From the NCBI RefSeq assembly GCF_017814975.1, contig NZ_JAGIQA010000021.1, forward strand, positions 1 to 64,000: a stretch of DNA of 64,000 bases. Reading direction: 5' to 3'. The position numbers and the translations under genes were made by a program. Positions 34,860 through 44,378 of the stretch are shown piece by piece; the stretch's first letter is position 1, and each line of letters starts with the position of its first letter. Source of the stretch: Cupriavidus consociatus. Lineage in GTDB: Bacteria > Pseudomonadota > Gammaproteobacteria > Burkholderiales > Burkholderiaceae. The notes beneath the pieces are model-generated. The model saw only the letters and a program-made list of their open reading frames with translations. It was not told the origin of the DNA and did not search any database.

Positions 34860-36476
34860 CAGCCGACAACTTTACGTTAGAGGACTGCTTTCCGTCTGTC
34901 CGAGACCGGAGGCCGCGATGCGCAAGCCCGAGACCATCACGATGACTATGCGCGAACTCGATCGGCTCAAGGTGATTCAGGCCGTGGTCGATCATGGCCT
35001 GTCGGTGTGGCGCGCGGCCGAGAAGCTCGGCTTGTCGCGGCGTCAGGTGGAACGTCTGGTACTGCGTTACCGCGAGGACGGTCCCGTCGGCCTGGGCTCG
35101 CGCAAGCGTGGTCGTGACAGCAACCGCCAGCTCCCGCCCGGGCTGGAATCCCGTGTCCGGGGCCTGATCCGCGACAGCTACGCCGACTTCGGCCCCACGC
35201 TGGCGGCCGAGAAGCTGCGCGAGCGCCATGGCATCAACCTGGCCACGGAAACGGTGCGCCGGATCATGATCGACGCCGGTTTTTGGATCCCCAGGAAGCT
35301 GCGCCCGCCCAAGGTGCACCAGCCGCGCAACCGCCGCGCCTGCCTGGGCGAGCTGGTGCAGATCGACGGCAGCGACCACGCCTGGTTCGAGGACCGGGCC
35401 CCGGCCTGCACGCTACTGGTGTTTGTCGACGATGCCACCAGTCGGCTGATGCAGTTGCTGTTCGTCCCATCGGAATCCACACCAGCGTACTTCACCGCCA
35501 CACGCGCCTACATTGAGCGCCACGGCAAGCCGATGGCGTTCTACTCGGACAAGTTCAGTGTCTTCCGGGTCAATGCCCGGGACAGCGCCGAGGGGCGCGG
35601 CTACACCCAGTTCGGGCGCGCGCTGTTCGAGTTGAATATCGACATCCTGTGCGCCAATTCGAGCCCGGCCAAGGGCCGCGTCGAGCGGATGAACGGCACA
35701 CTGCAGGACCGGCTGGTCAAGGAGCTGCGGCTGCGCGGCATCAGCACGATGGATGCGGCCAATGCCTTTGCCGCGCATTTCATCGCCGACTTCAACGCGC
35801 GCTTTGCCAAGGTGCCGCGCAGCGACTTTGATGCGCACCGGCGGCTGCGCGGCGATGAGGATCTGGAGCGGATCTTCAGCTGGCGCGAGTGGCGCAAGGT
35901 GTCGCAGAGCCTGACCTTGCAGTACAAGAAGGTGATGTACCTGCTCGAGGACCGGCCCGAGCACCGGCGCCTGGTCCACCGCTACCTCGAGGTCGCCGAG
36001 TATCCGGACGGGCGGATCGAGCTGTGGGCCGACGGCGCGTCCCTGCCCTACACCACCTTTGACAAGCTCGCCGAGGTCGACCAGGGCGCGATCGTCGAGA
36101 ACAAGCGGCTCGGGCACGTGCTAGCCATTGCCGCGGAGGTGCAGGCGCGGCGCGACAGCCGGCAAACCATCGGGCCGTCGCGCACGCTGGCCGGCGAGCC
36201 GCCGCGCCCACACCGGCCGGCGCCCAACACCAAGCGGCAGCGGCTGATCAACCGGCTCGATCTGGAGCGCGCGATGGCGCCGCCGCGCAATGAGAAGGCG
36301 GACATTTTAACTTTGCCCACCGCGCATCCACCGCCCCACCCTGGGCCAGACTCAGCCGCTTCAGGCCAGCACCACCGCCCCACAGCCACCCCACAAAAGA
36401 CGCCAACCCCGCACAAAAAGCACGCTCGCTCCGACATTTGAATTCAGCGGAAGGGACGACTTTTCAAAATCGGCTG
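34860..36476 (+). mobile_element. ISNCY (IS1202-like) insertion sequence, boundaries tentative
   Basis: The single transposase gene at 34918 is flanked by CAGCCGA at 34860-34866 and its inverse TCGGCTG at 36470-36476, close enough to the gene to be element ends. Similarity beyond these seven bases is weak, so exact termini are uncertain. A 13-bp tandem duplication lies just outside the right end (36483-36508). Confidence 0.5.
34918..36441 (+). CDS. ISNCY-family transposase
   Basis: 507 residues. An N-terminal helix-turn-helix (VWRAAEKLGLSRRQVERLVLRYRED) is followed by an integrase core with DDE residues in VQIDGSDHAWFED, AFYSDKFSVFR and KGRVERMNGTLQDRLVKEL. Length and motif style fit the IS1202 group of the ISNCY class. 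The C-terminal 70 residues are proline- and basic-rich and poorly ordered. The gene appears intact and carries the high GC of the host. Confidence 0.92.
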   Translation: MRKPETITMTMRELDRLKVIQAVVDHGLSVWRAAEKLGLSRRQVERLVLRYREDGPVGLGSRKRGRDSNRQLPPGLESRVRGLIRDSYADFGPTLAAEKLRERHGINLATETVRRIMIDAGFWIPRKLRPPKVHQPRNRRACLGELVQIDGSDHAWFEDRAPACTLLVFVDDATSRLMQLLFVPSESTPAYFTATRAYIERHGKPMAFYSDKFSVFRVNARDSAEGRGYTQFGRALFELNIDILCANSSPAKGRVERMNGTLQDRLVKELRLRGISTMDAANAFAAHFIADFNARFAKVPRSDFDAHRRLRGDEDLERIFSWREWRKVSQSLTLQYKKVMYLLEDRPEHRRLVHRYLEVAEYPDGRIELWADGASLPYTTFDKLAEVDQGAIVENKRLGHVLAIAAEVQARRDSRQTIGPSRTLAGEPPRPHRPAPNTKRQRLINRLDLERAMAPPRNEKADILTLPTAHPPPHPGPDSAASGQHHRPTATPQKTPTPHKKHARSDI

Positions 36477-36482
36477 GACAGG

Positions 36483-36508
36483 AATCGAGTTTTCGAATCG
36501 AGTTTTCG
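36483..36508. repeat. Tandem duplication of a 13-bp unit
   Basis: AATCGAGTTTTCG occurs twice in direct succession, a few bases outside the presumed right end of the ISNCY element. It could be a transposase-binding repeat, slippage, or part of a target duplication. Confidence 0.8.
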
Positions 36509-36638
36509 ACCCACCGAAAAGTCCGGCGTTATGTAAGATCAAGCGGGTGCGGCTGTTGACGCAACCCAGTGTTCGGGAATCCGCAATAAGATGCGTTATC
36601 GGGCCTTATTGGCAGCGCCCCCAGCTAGGTCGGGCCTT

Positions 36639-36654
36639 ACCGCCCCCGGGCGGT
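36639..36654 (-). terminator. GC-rich hairpin after BcsS-like gene
   Basis: A 7-bp perfect stem (ACCGCCC / GGGCGGT) with a 2-nt turn lies seven bases past the stop codon of the minus-strand gene at 36661. No T-run follows. Candidate terminator or mRNA-end stabiliser. Confidence 0.35.
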
Positions 36655-36660
36655 CATCTC

Positions 36661-37374
36661 TCAAAACGCCTTCGATATCTCCAGCCCGCCATAAAATGAT
36701 CGTGGCTCGCCTGCCGTTTTCTTCGCCCCCGCGAAAACGCCGAGGTTCAAGTCTTTCCCAAGGGAGATGCCAGTCAATACCAAGCCTCCCTGCGTGGAGT
36801 GGTAATACGGGTCGCCATGCTTAATGATTTCCACACCGGCCCAAGCTTCGCCGAACGCCTTATAGAGCAACCGTCCTCGGGCCCAGTAAGCCTTGGGTCC
36901 GAAGTTGTAGCTGGCAATGCCGTTGACTGCCCACCGCGTCGCAAACTCCTGCTGGCCCAGCACGGTGACGCCGAGCCCCCATTCGCCACCGTCCGTGCGA
37001 TTGTCGGCGCCTTCTGGCGACACGCGGTTGTAGCGGTAACGCGCTCCTACCGATGCTTCAGCCCAGCCTCCCTCCCAGCCCTTTTGCAATCCGATTGCCG
37101 CTTCGGCGGCCTGGCCATTGACTGACACGGTGGTACCGTTAGTACCGTATTTGTAATGGTAGTCACTGACTACGAATTTCTGCGTCAAGAACGGCACCGG
37201 CAAGAGGTTGCTACTAACGCCCGCATACTCGCTGCGCTCGCCGCCCCCAGCGAAGCTGGCGCCGCCAAAAACGAACGGCCCTGCCTGCGCCGGTGTGGCC
37301 AGCCAGCATGAACCACTGAGAATCGCCACCGCTAAAATTGGTCGAGCTGCAGCATAGCGCATGTAGCGCGTCAT
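36661..37374 (-). CDS. bcsS: Cellulose biosynthesis protein BcsS-like outer-membrane protein
   Basis: 237 residues with a signal peptide (AVAILSGSCWLATPAQAG) and a mature part dominated by amphipathic beta strands (EWGLGVTVLGQQEF, FLTQKFVVSDYHYKYG), resembling the BcsS family described next to cellulose-synthase genes in Bradyrhizobium and relatives. GGGAAACAAAT precedes ATG 37374. It starts 14 bases after the stop of the PilZ glycosyltransferase, so the two form an operon. It may aid export or anchoring of the polysaccharide. No bcsB, bcsC or bcsZ is nearby. Confidence 0.65.
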   Translation of the reverse strand: MTRYMRYAAARPILAVAILSGSCWLATPAQAGPFVFGGASFAGGGERSEYAGVSSNLLPVPFLTQKFVVSDYHYKYGTNGTTVSVNGQAAEAAIGLQKGWEGGWAEASVGARYRYNRVSPEGADNRTDGGEWGLGVTVLGQQEFATRWAVNGIASYNFGPKAYWARGRLLYKAFGEAWAGVEIIKHGDPYYHSTQGGLVLTGISLGKDLNLGVFAGAKKTAGEPRSFYGGLEISKAF

Positions 37375-37388
37375 ATTTGTTTCCCGGG

Positions 37389-39533
37389 TTAAGCCGCACC
37401 ATGCAGCGCAAAGTTGTACAGATGGAAATCGCCGGTCGGCGTGATGAGCCGGCCTGTGGGCATAAGACGGATCGCCTGGTCGGCAGCTTTGCCGGTGGCG
37501 TCCATGGCTGGGCGGCGCAACGTGGCGCCAGCGTCCAAGTCCAGTTCGATGCTGCTGAACAGCAGCGGTGCGGCTCCTTCGATGGTCGCGATAGCGACAG
37601 GCAGCATGCCGACCCGCAACGGTTGCATCAATAATGCGGCGGCCCAGCTCTGTGCGATCGACGGCTTCCCCTCTTCCCGCCGCAAAATTTCCGCCAGGCG
37701 GGTGAGCGGCGGCGTCTCGGTTTCGCGCACGCCTCCCATCTCAAGCTGGAGCCGGCTTCCAAACAGAAACGTTTCCAGAGCCCCCGTATTGCCCTGGGAA
37801 GACCAGTTGAAATGCAGGCCGACGGACATCCCGCTAGCGCTGGCCGGGTGGGATGCCTTGACGAAGGTCGCGACCGCGGTATCGCGAACGATCAGGTTGG
37901 GCAGGTGGACAGCCACGTCCACCACATCGCCCAACGCCAGGTTCGGTATCGCTTCGCCGATATACAGCGCGCCATTGGGCGACAGGTCCGACGTCAGGCC
38001 AAGGTACGTTTTTTCACCCGCCATCAGCGTCACGGGAACGCGCAATGGAAAGCGATATTCGGTGCGGCGGTTGCGCGAGTGCTTGTACGCATATGCTGCG
38101 ACGACGACGGCCGAACCGAGCGTCATCAGAGTCCAGAACAGCGTCACCAGGCCAGCGCCAAGCGGGATGGTGCCAATGTGGATCCGGTACAGGCCCACAG
38201 GTACGCTGGCTGCCGCCACGCCGCAGACCATCAGCAGCGGTGACAGCCAGAGCCACATTCTTCCGGTCTGCGACATCTGCTTGTCCGTCACGGCAAACGG
38301 GATGTTCCTGCGGAACAGCCCGACGCTGGTCGACATGAAGGCGAAGAACCGCGCCATTGCGTACTGCTCGCTCAGGAAGAGAGAGTTGTAGCCGCGTCCG
38401 AGTTCCAGGTGGACCAGTATGGAAAGCAGGTAATACAGGCAGAACCACAACAGGAACGTGTTAAGCGGCGACACGATCGGCAGCACACCAAACAGGAATA
38501 CAGCAGGCGGCGTCAAGAAGAAAACGAGCTTTTGCCAGCCCTCGAAGAAGAACAGCGCCGACGCCAGGTAGTTTAAGCGCTGGCCGAGGGTAAGGCCGCG
38601 GCCGAATAGGATGCGCTCACGCCGGAACACCTGCATGGAGCCCATGCCCCACCGCATGCGCTGCTTCAGGTAGGTATCGATGCTGTGCGGCGCCAGTCCG
38701 AATGCCAGCGACTCGGCATGGTACACGGACTGGTAGCCAAGCTTATGCATCCGGATTGCGGTGTGAACGTCCTCGGTCACGGTTTCCGTGGCAAAGCCTC
38801 CGATCCGCGCGACCGCCGAGCGGCGTATCACCGCGCAGCTGCCGCAGAAAAAAGCGGCGTTGAGCGCGTCCTTGCCGCGCTGGATGATCTTGAAGAACAG
38901 TGCCTGCTCGTCCCAGACACGCTTCTTGCCGAGACGATGATTGAACGAATCGATATTGAAAAAATCCTGCGGTGTCTGCACGAAGGCGACCCGCTCGTCC
39001 TGAAAATAACCCAGTGTCCTCACCAGGAAATCCTTGCGGGGGGCGTGGTCAGCATCGAAGATTGCAATAAACTCGCCAGTGCTGTGTTTTAGCGCGTTAT
39101 TCAGGTTTCCGGCCTTGGCATGCGCATTATTGTCGCGGGTCAGGTAGCGGCAACCTAGTTCCTCGGCCAGCGCGCGCATCGATTCCCGACGCCCGTCGTC
39201 AAGCAGCCAGGTGACATGCGGATAATCGAGGCGCATGGCTGCCAGCAGCGTCCGGCGAATCAGCTCGATCGACTCGTTATAGGTGGGCACGTAAACGTCG
39301 ACGGTGATGCCTGGCTGGGGTGGAGGCGCTTCGCGCACCGAGAGCCTGTATGTCATCAACACGAAGAGCAAGCCGCTGACATAGCCATACAGTTCGGCAG
39401 CGTAGAGCGGGATGGAAAAAAGCGGCGCCGACATGTTAATGGTGCCAAGCCGCCATCCCATATACAACAAGCCCGATACCAAGTAAGCAGCAACAAGACA
39501 CTTGATATAGCGCTTAGGCTCTTCAGTATTCAT
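37389..39533 (-). CDS. BcsA-like family 2 glycosyltransferase with C-terminal PilZ domain
   Basis: 714 residues. Two N-terminal membrane helices, then a GT-A domain with the processive synthase signature: DDG (residues 112-114), DAD (160-162), TED (253-255) and QRMRW (291-295). Further membrane helices follow (about 325-480), then a PilZ domain with RTEYR (490-494) and DLSPNG (516-521), the c-di-GMP binding pattern. The enzyme should polymerise a sugar nucleotide, probably UDP-glucose, at the inner membrane and extrude the chain in response to c-di-GMP. Cellulose is the best guess; another beta-glucan is possible because the usual bcs partners are missing here. Confidence 0.88.
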   Translation of the reverse strand: MNTEEPKRYIKCLVAAYLVSGLLYMGWRLGTINMSAPLFSIPLYAAELYGYVSGLLFVLMTYRLSVREAPPPQPGITVDVYVPTYNESIELIRRTLLAAMRLDYPHVTWLLDDGRRESMRALAEELGCRYLTRDNNAHAKAGNLNNALKHSTGEFIAIFDADHAPRKDFLVRTLGYFQDERVAFVQTPQDFFNIDSFNHRLGKKRVWDEQALFFKIIQRGKDALNAAFFCGSCAVIRRSAVARIGGFATETVTEDVHTAIRMHKLGYQSVYHAESLAFGLAPHSIDTYLKQRMRWGMGSMQVFRRERILFGRGLTLGQRLNYLASALFFFEGWQKLVFFLTPPAVFLFGVLPIVSPLNTFLLWFCLYYLLSILVHLELGRGYNSLFLSEQYAMARFFAFMSTSVGLFRRNIPFAVTDKQMSQTGRMWLWLSPLLMVCGVAAASVPVGLYRIHIGTIPLGAGLVTLFWTLMTLGSAVVVAAYAYKHSRNRRTEYRFPLRVPVTLMAGEKTYLGLTSDLSPNGALYIGEAIPNLALGDVVDVAVHLPNLIVRDTAVATFVKASHPASASGMSVGLHFNWSSQGNTGALETFLFGSRLQLEMGGVRETETPPLTRLAEILRREEGKPSIAQSWAAALLMQPLRVGMLPVAIATIEGAAPLLFSSIELDLDAGATLRRPAMDATGKAADQAIRLMPTGRLITPTGDFHLYNFALHGAA

Positions 39534-40098
39534 ATTGCCATTCCGGTGCAGACACTGCGTTCATCAAGCCGCGATGCGCCACGTACGACAACGCCCCGTG
39601 CTGTGTGGCGGTTGACCACGCATCTGAAATCGTCGCGGGTCAGGAAAGGCAGACGCTCCCGCTGATTGGCTCGGATCATGGCATTCAATCAGATCAACAA
39701 AGTGCTGTTCGACATCATATGCGATTTCGTCAGATTGGCGCCTTACGTGAAGCCTTGCTGTGACACCAATTAGATTATTCTTAGTACTGAATTTACAATT
39801 CTTAATTGGACGGATAACGACGTCAGCGCGTCGCCATGGTATAAATGGTAGCCCGATCCGACGCTTCTCCGACTGTGGCCGCGATTCGGCGGGGACGTCA
39901 GAGTTCCGTCAACGGACCCGAGCGGTGGCAATGCTCGCAATCTGCCCTCGCCCGTGCTTGGCTGCTCAGACTAGCGGGAAAAGTGGCGCTGCCGTCGGTT
40001 GTATGCGCTTCCCTCGATCGTAAGCGCCAGATTCTGGACGCTTGGGCGCATCCTTGAACCTCAACAGCGGAAAGACCCTAGCCCTCGCGCAGTGAGGG
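39534..40098. other. Intergenic region upstream of glycosyltransferase
   Basis: About 565 bases between the convergent-side DUF2252 stop and the glycosyltransferase start. Part around 39690-39840 is A/T-rich and likely contains the glycosyltransferase promoter on the minus strand. The open frame at 39760-40023 has no recognisable domain or ribosome binding site and was not called. Confidence 0.4.
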
Positions 40099-40878
40099 TC
40101 AGCGGTGACGTGGATCATCGACCGGCACAAGATTCCGCCAGGCGTTGAAGTCTTCGAGGACGAAGGCCGTCGAGCGTTCAGCACAGTCGACTAGCCAGCG
40201 CGTCGGCATATGGCGCAGGTGCTCCAGCACCTCAGGCGTCCGATTGTGTGCTGCGTGGATCGATCCAACGTCGTGTCCCATGGCCTTGAGGAGATGAGGT
40301 CCCCTCCCCGCCTTTGTCACGTCTTCGAGGTCGAGCTTGCGGCTTTCTGGGGCAACCCGGCGAAGAATGAACCCCCCGGTAACGTGCAGGAAAGGGTCCG
40401 GAGACCGATAGGCACCCGTGGCCACGCTGATGAACCGTGAAGTCGCGGACTTACGCTCTCGAGCCCAATCCCAGCTGGACGGTACCAACGCTTTTGCTTC
40501 GCGGACTTCCGGCGCGGGCGCCTCGCGCTTCTGCGCCAGTGTTGCGCTAGTCGCCAAACGTACGAGGTCAAGCGTATACGGCATAACCGCAGCATCATCG
40601 AAGTCATTGACGCCCCAGACTTGCCGCGCTTCCCCATCGCGCCAAGTACCAAAATTCTCGACATGGCAGTCGCCGACGGCCAAGACAGACGGTGCCTCAA
40701 GGCAGTTGGCCGCAAAATACTTCACACGCTTTGCCCAGCGAAAATAGGTGGCACGCAAGAAAGTGTGCGGGCCCTTTAGCATTCGCTGGTGCTTGTAATT
40801 CAGGTCAGCCTCTACGACATCGCATTGACGCCGCAGCCAATCTTCGTAACGGGACACGTCCTGCATCAGTGGTGTCAT
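40099..40878 (-). CDS. DUF2252-family protein, internally deleted
   Basis: 259 residues from ATG 40878, which follows GGGGGAGG. The kinase-like fold motifs of DUF2252 are present: VLAVGDCHVENFGTW (residues about 67-81), VWGVNDFDDAAVMPYTLDLVRLATSA, and the C-terminal FILRRVAPESRKLDLEDV. Family members are usually near 400 residues; here the text jumps from TLAQKREAPAPE directly to VREAKALVPSS, so about 100 central residues appear lost in frame. It may be nonfunctional. Role of the family is unknown. Confidence 0.75.
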   Translation of the reverse strand: MTPLMQDVSRYEDWLRRQCDVVEADLNYKHQRMLKGPHTFLRATYFRWAKRVKYFAANCLEAPSVLAVGDCHVENFGTWRDGEARQVWGVNDFDDAAVMPYTLDLVRLATSATLAQKREAPAPEVREAKALVPSSWDWARERKSATSRFISVATGAYRSPDPFLHVTGGFILRRVAPESRKLDLEDVTKAGRGPHLLKAMGHDVGSIHAAHNRTPEVLEHLRHMPTRWLVDCAERSTAFVLEDFNAWRNLVPVDDPRHR

Positions 40879-41074
40879 ACGGCCCTCCCCCTTGATGTTC
40901 AACGTATGCTGGCGTCTGACTGTGTGGGGGTCCGCCCCGCCACGCAACGTACAGAATAGACCACCGGTGCGGTAGCAGCCGGGAGACGCGTGCGGTCTTC
41001 GTTGTGGTTGACCGTGAAACGAGTGCCCAGCGCCTGCATGCGGCCGAAGCGTTGTGAACGAAGTGCGCGGCCCG

Positions 41075-41584
41075 TCAACTCAACTTGGCATCGAACGCCT
41101 GTTGGTAACGCACTTCGCCAACCGGTATTTCCGCGCCGAAGGCTACAGCCTGGAAGTATTCCTGGGGCACGCCCGGTAGTACCAGCCTGGCATGCGCCTT
41201 GAATCCAAAGCGGCCGTAGTACGCCGGGTTGCCGAGCACTACGCAGCCGGCGCTGCCGAGGCGCTGCAGTTCACCCAGGGCCGCCTTCATCAGTTTGGTG
41301 CCGATACCCTGCCCTTGCCGCTCAGGCAACACGGAGATCGGCCCCAGGCCATACCATGCACTTGCTCCGGACGAAATCGTTACCGGCGAGATGGCGACAT
41401 GGCCGACGATGTCGTCGTCTTCCGCTGCCACGAGCGACACAGTCAGCTGCCCATCGCGGCGCAGTGCATTGACGATGAATTGCTCGGTATGGCTTGAGTG
41501 CGGCTCGCTGCGGAACGCAGCTTCGGTCAGCCGTGCGATGGCGTCGACGTCGGCGGCCTGCTCGTTGCGGATGTGGATGCCCAT
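41075..41584 (-). CDS. GNAT-family N-acetyltransferase
   Basis: 169 residues. The acetyl-CoA binding motif is LPERQGQGIGTKLMKAAL (Q/RxxGxG/A), with DDIVGHVAISPVTI and GCVVLGNPAYYGRFGF as further family stretches; the last resembles YhbS-type acetyltransferases. ATG 41584 is preceded by GGAAAAGAGAC, better than ATG 41629. Substrate unknown; it is a single-gene unit. Confidence 0.9.
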   Translation of the reverse strand: MGIHIRNEQAADVDAIARLTEAAFRSEPHSSHTEQFIVNALRRDGQLTVSLVAAEDDDIVGHVAISPVTISSGASAWYGLGPISVLPERQGQGIGTKLMKAALGELQRLGSAGCVVLGNPAYYGRFGFKAHARLVLPGVPQEYFQAVAFGAEIPVGEVRYQQAFDAKLS

Positions 41585-41760
41585 GTCTCTTTTCCGGGTG
41601 CCTTTGTCGACCAAGAATACCTGTGACACCTGATGTCAAAGCCAGGTCGAAATGCCCGGCCTCCGCGTGCCTCGCTTTGAAACTGCCAATCCAGGGCAGT
41701 ATGCTGTGAAAGTCGCCAGCTTGCCGGCGCAATTCTTGGACCAGACATCATGGTGCTTGC

Positions 41761-43068
41761 GTGATCCGCCGCCACGCCTTTCCAGGGGCGCGTAGAAAGG
41801 GCCGAATGCTCGCATTGCTTGCCGTCATTCTAGTGGCCGCCCTCGGCGGCATTGTCGCGTACAACCTGATGGGTGGCGAAAAGCGCATCGAGCGCCGCCT
41901 CGACCGGCTCTACAGCCTGGCCGATCCGCAATTTGTCCGCGAACTGGGCGTACTGCTCGGGCCTCCGGTTGTCGATGGCAACCGCTTTCGTGTGCTCAGG
42001 AATGGCGACGAGATCTTTCCCGCCATGCTGGGTGCGATCCGCAGCGCGAAGCAAACGATCAATTTCGAGTCGTACATCTATTGGTCCGGCGATATCGGCA
42101 ATGAATTCGCGCAGGCCCTTTCCGAACGCGCCAGGGCGGGCGTCAGGGTACAGGTCCTGCTGGACGCCGTCGGCAGTTCGAAGATCGACAAGTCCGTGCT
42201 GGACATCATGACCGGCGCCGGCGTGGATGTGCGCCGCTATCACCCGGTACGGTGGTACACCGTCGGCAAGCTCAACAACCGTACGCACCGCAAGGTGCTG
42301 GTGGTCGACGGCACGATCGGCTTTACCGGCGGCGTCGGCATCGCGCCGGAATGGACCGGCAATGCGCAGGATCCCGACCACTGGCGCGATACGCATTTCC
42401 AGGTGGAAGGCCCCGTGGTTGGCCAGATGCAGTCCGTATTCGTGGACAACTGGATCAAGGTCAGCGGCGCGGTGCCGCATGGGCCGGAGTACTTTCCTGA
42501 ATTGCCCCCGGTCGGCAACGGCCGCGCCCAGATGTTCAGCAGTTCGCCCACCGGCGGCAGCGAGAGCATGGCGCTGATGTACCACCTTGCCATCACGGCG
42601 GCCGCGCGAACGATCGACCTGTCGGCGGCCTACTTCGTGCCCGACGAACTGACGGAAAAAGCGTTGCTGGCGGCCCTGGCAAGAGGCGTCAGGCTGCGCG
42701 TGATCGTGCCGGGCGAGCATATCGATTCGGAGACGGTGCGCGCCGCGTCGCGCCGGCGCTGGGGCAATCTGCTGAAGGCAGGCGCCGTGATCGCCGAATA
42801 CGCGCCGACGATGTACCACTGCAAGGTGCTGATCGTTGATAACCTGCTGGTGTCGGTCGGTTCGACCAATTTCGATAACCGGTCATTCCGTCTCAATGAC
42901 GAAGCCACGCTGAATATCCTGGATGCCGGGTTTGCCGCCGAGCAGACCAGGATCTTCGAGGAAGACCTGAAATTGTCGCACCCCAAGACCTATGAACAGT
43001 GGGCCAATCGTCCCTGGACCGAAAAACTGCGCGACCGGATGGCATCGCTGATCGGCCCCCAACTCTGA
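41761..43068 (+). CDS. Cardiolipin synthase-like phospholipase D-family protein
   Basis: Up to 435 residues. One N-terminal membrane helix (LALLAVILVAALGGIVAYNLMG) is followed by two PLD catalytic HKD motifs: THRKVLVVDGTIGFTGG and YHCKVLIVDNLLVSVGSTNFDNRS. Cardiolipin synthases join two phosphatidylglycerols, or related lipids, at the inner membrane. Either GTG 41761 or ATG 41806 (preceded by AAAGGG) may be the start; the first adds a positively charged cytoplasmic tail. Confidence 0.88.
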   Translation: MIRRHAFPGARRKGRMLALLAVILVAALGGIVAYNLMGGEKRIERRLDRLYSLADPQFVRELGVLLGPPVVDGNRFRVLRNGDEIFPAMLGAIRSAKQTINFESYIYWSGDIGNEFAQALSERARAGVRVQVLLDAVGSSKIDKSVLDIMTGAGVDVRRYHPVRWYTVGKLNNRTHRKVLVVDGTIGFTGGVGIAPEWTGNAQDPDHWRDTHFQVEGPVVGQMQSVFVDNWIKVSGAVPHGPEYFPELPPVGNGRAQMFSSSPTGGSESMALMYHLAITAAARTIDLSAAYFVPDELTEKALLAALARGVRLRVIVPGEHIDSETVRAASRRRWGNLLKAGAVIAEYAPTMYHCKVLIVDNLLVSVGSTNFDNRSFRLNDEATLNILDAGFAAEQTRIFEEDLKLSHPKTYEQWANRPWTEKLRDRMASLIGPQL

Positions 43069-43158
43069 CCCCTGACGCGGCCCGTGGGGTGCAGGTCCCC
43101 GGCTTGCGGCCCTGCCCCAGCTCGCCCCGCGGGGTATGATGCTGGCGATTCAGGCCCC

Positions 43159-44244
43159 ATGGTCATGGCAGACCGCGCCATCCATCAGCGCCCGCTCAGC
43201 CCTCCGCCCGCGATGAACGCCCCACTGCAACTCGTCGGAAACCATCCATCGATTGTCGCCTTGCGCGACCTCGTTGCCCGCGTGGCCGGCAGCCAGGCGC
43301 GCACGGTCTTGCTGTACGGCGAGACCGGCACCGGCAAGAGCCTGGTGGCTCGCATGCTGCACCAGCAATCGAGCCGCGCCAGCGCGGAATTCATCGACAT
43401 CAACTGCGCCGCGATCCCGGCGCAATTGCTCGAATCCGAGCTGTTCGGCCACGAGCGCGGCGCGTTCACCGGCGCGGTCGGCAAGAAGGAAGGGTTGATC
43501 GAGGCCGGCAATGGCGGCACCGTGTTCCTGGACGAGGTACGCGAGCTGGACCTGGTCATGCAGTCCAAGCTGCTGACGCTGCTCGATACCCGCCGGTTCC
43601 GCCGGGTCGGCGCGGTCAAGCCGATCAGCGTGGATGTGCGCTTTATCGCCGCTACCAACAAGATCCTGCTCAGCGAGGTCAACGCCGGCAAGTTCCGCGA
43701 GGACCTGTACTACCGCCTGCAGGTCATCGCGATCAATATCCCGCCGCTGCGCGAGCGCGGCGACGACATCCTGCTGCTCGCGCATGGCGCGCTGCAGCGC
43801 TACAACCGGCAATACGGCAGCCGGATGGATCGGCTCGCCCCGGAAGTCGAGCGGATTTTCCGCGCGTATCGCTGGCCGGGCAATGTGCGTGAACTGGAAA
43901 ACCTGCTGGAACGCATCTGCCTGCTCGAGCAGGGCGACTGCGTGCTGCCGGCCCACCTGCCGGCGCGGATCCTGCGCGCGACCGGGGGCACTGACTCCCC
44001 CGGCACGCGCCTCGCGCCTTCCGCCGATGCCGCTGTTGTCGCCAGCGCGGCTGCGCCCGCGGCAAGCGCCGCGCTGGCGGATGGCCTGGATTACCACGCC
44101 GCCACGGCGCAATTCCAGGCGGCGCTGCTCGGCCAGACGCTGGCGACATGCCATGGCAATCTTGCCGAGGCGGCGCGCCGGCTTGGCCTGAGCCGCCACG
44201 CGCTCCGGCACCAGATGAGCAAGCTCGGCCTGGCCGCGGCCTGA
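43159..44244 (+). CDS. Sigma-54-dependent transcriptional activator without sensory domain
   Basis: 361 residues from ATG 43159 (ATG 43213 also possible). The AAA+ domain starts almost at the N-terminus: Walker A YGETGTGKSLVA, sigma-54 contact loop GAFTGA, Walker B GGTVFLDEV, and RWPGNVRELENLLERI. A C-terminal Fis-type helix-turn-helix (NLAEAARRLGLSRHALRHQMSKLGL) binds enhancers. No receiver, PAS, GAF or V4R domain precedes it, as in PspF or HrpS, so control must come from a partner protein or expression level. It lies about 210 bases before the AtuA gene, whose leader has a sigma-54 promoter. Confidence 0.9.
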   Translation: MVMADRAIHQRPLSPPPAMNAPLQLVGNHPSIVALRDLVARVAGSQARTVLLYGETGTGKSLVARMLHQQSSRASAEFIDINCAAIPAQLLESELFGHERGAFTGAVGKKEGLIEAGNGGTVFLDEVRELDLVMQSKLLTLLDTRRFRRVGAVKPISVDVRFIAATNKILLSEVNAGKFREDLYYRLQVIAINIPPLRERGDDILLLAHGALQRYNRQYGSRMDRLAPEVERIFRAYRWPGNVRELENLLERICLLEQGDCVLPAHLPARILRATGGTDSPGTRLAPSADAAVVASAAAPAASAALADGLDYHAATAQFQAALLGQTLATCHGNLAEAARRLGLSRHALRHQMSKLGLAAA

Positions 44245-44378
44245 CCCGGCGCGCGATTCACGCATCCGCGTGAAAAACGCGCGGCGCGCTTGGCCGCGCA
44301 CGCGTGCGTTCCACGCAGCCCACTCTGCCCTATTCCACATGCCCTTGATTTAAAAGCAAAAAATCTGGCGTCTTCAGC

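Noticed and set aside
39760..40023. 87-codon plus-strand frame
   Set aside because: No recognisable similarity or ribosome binding site; lies in the promoter region of the glycosyltransferase.
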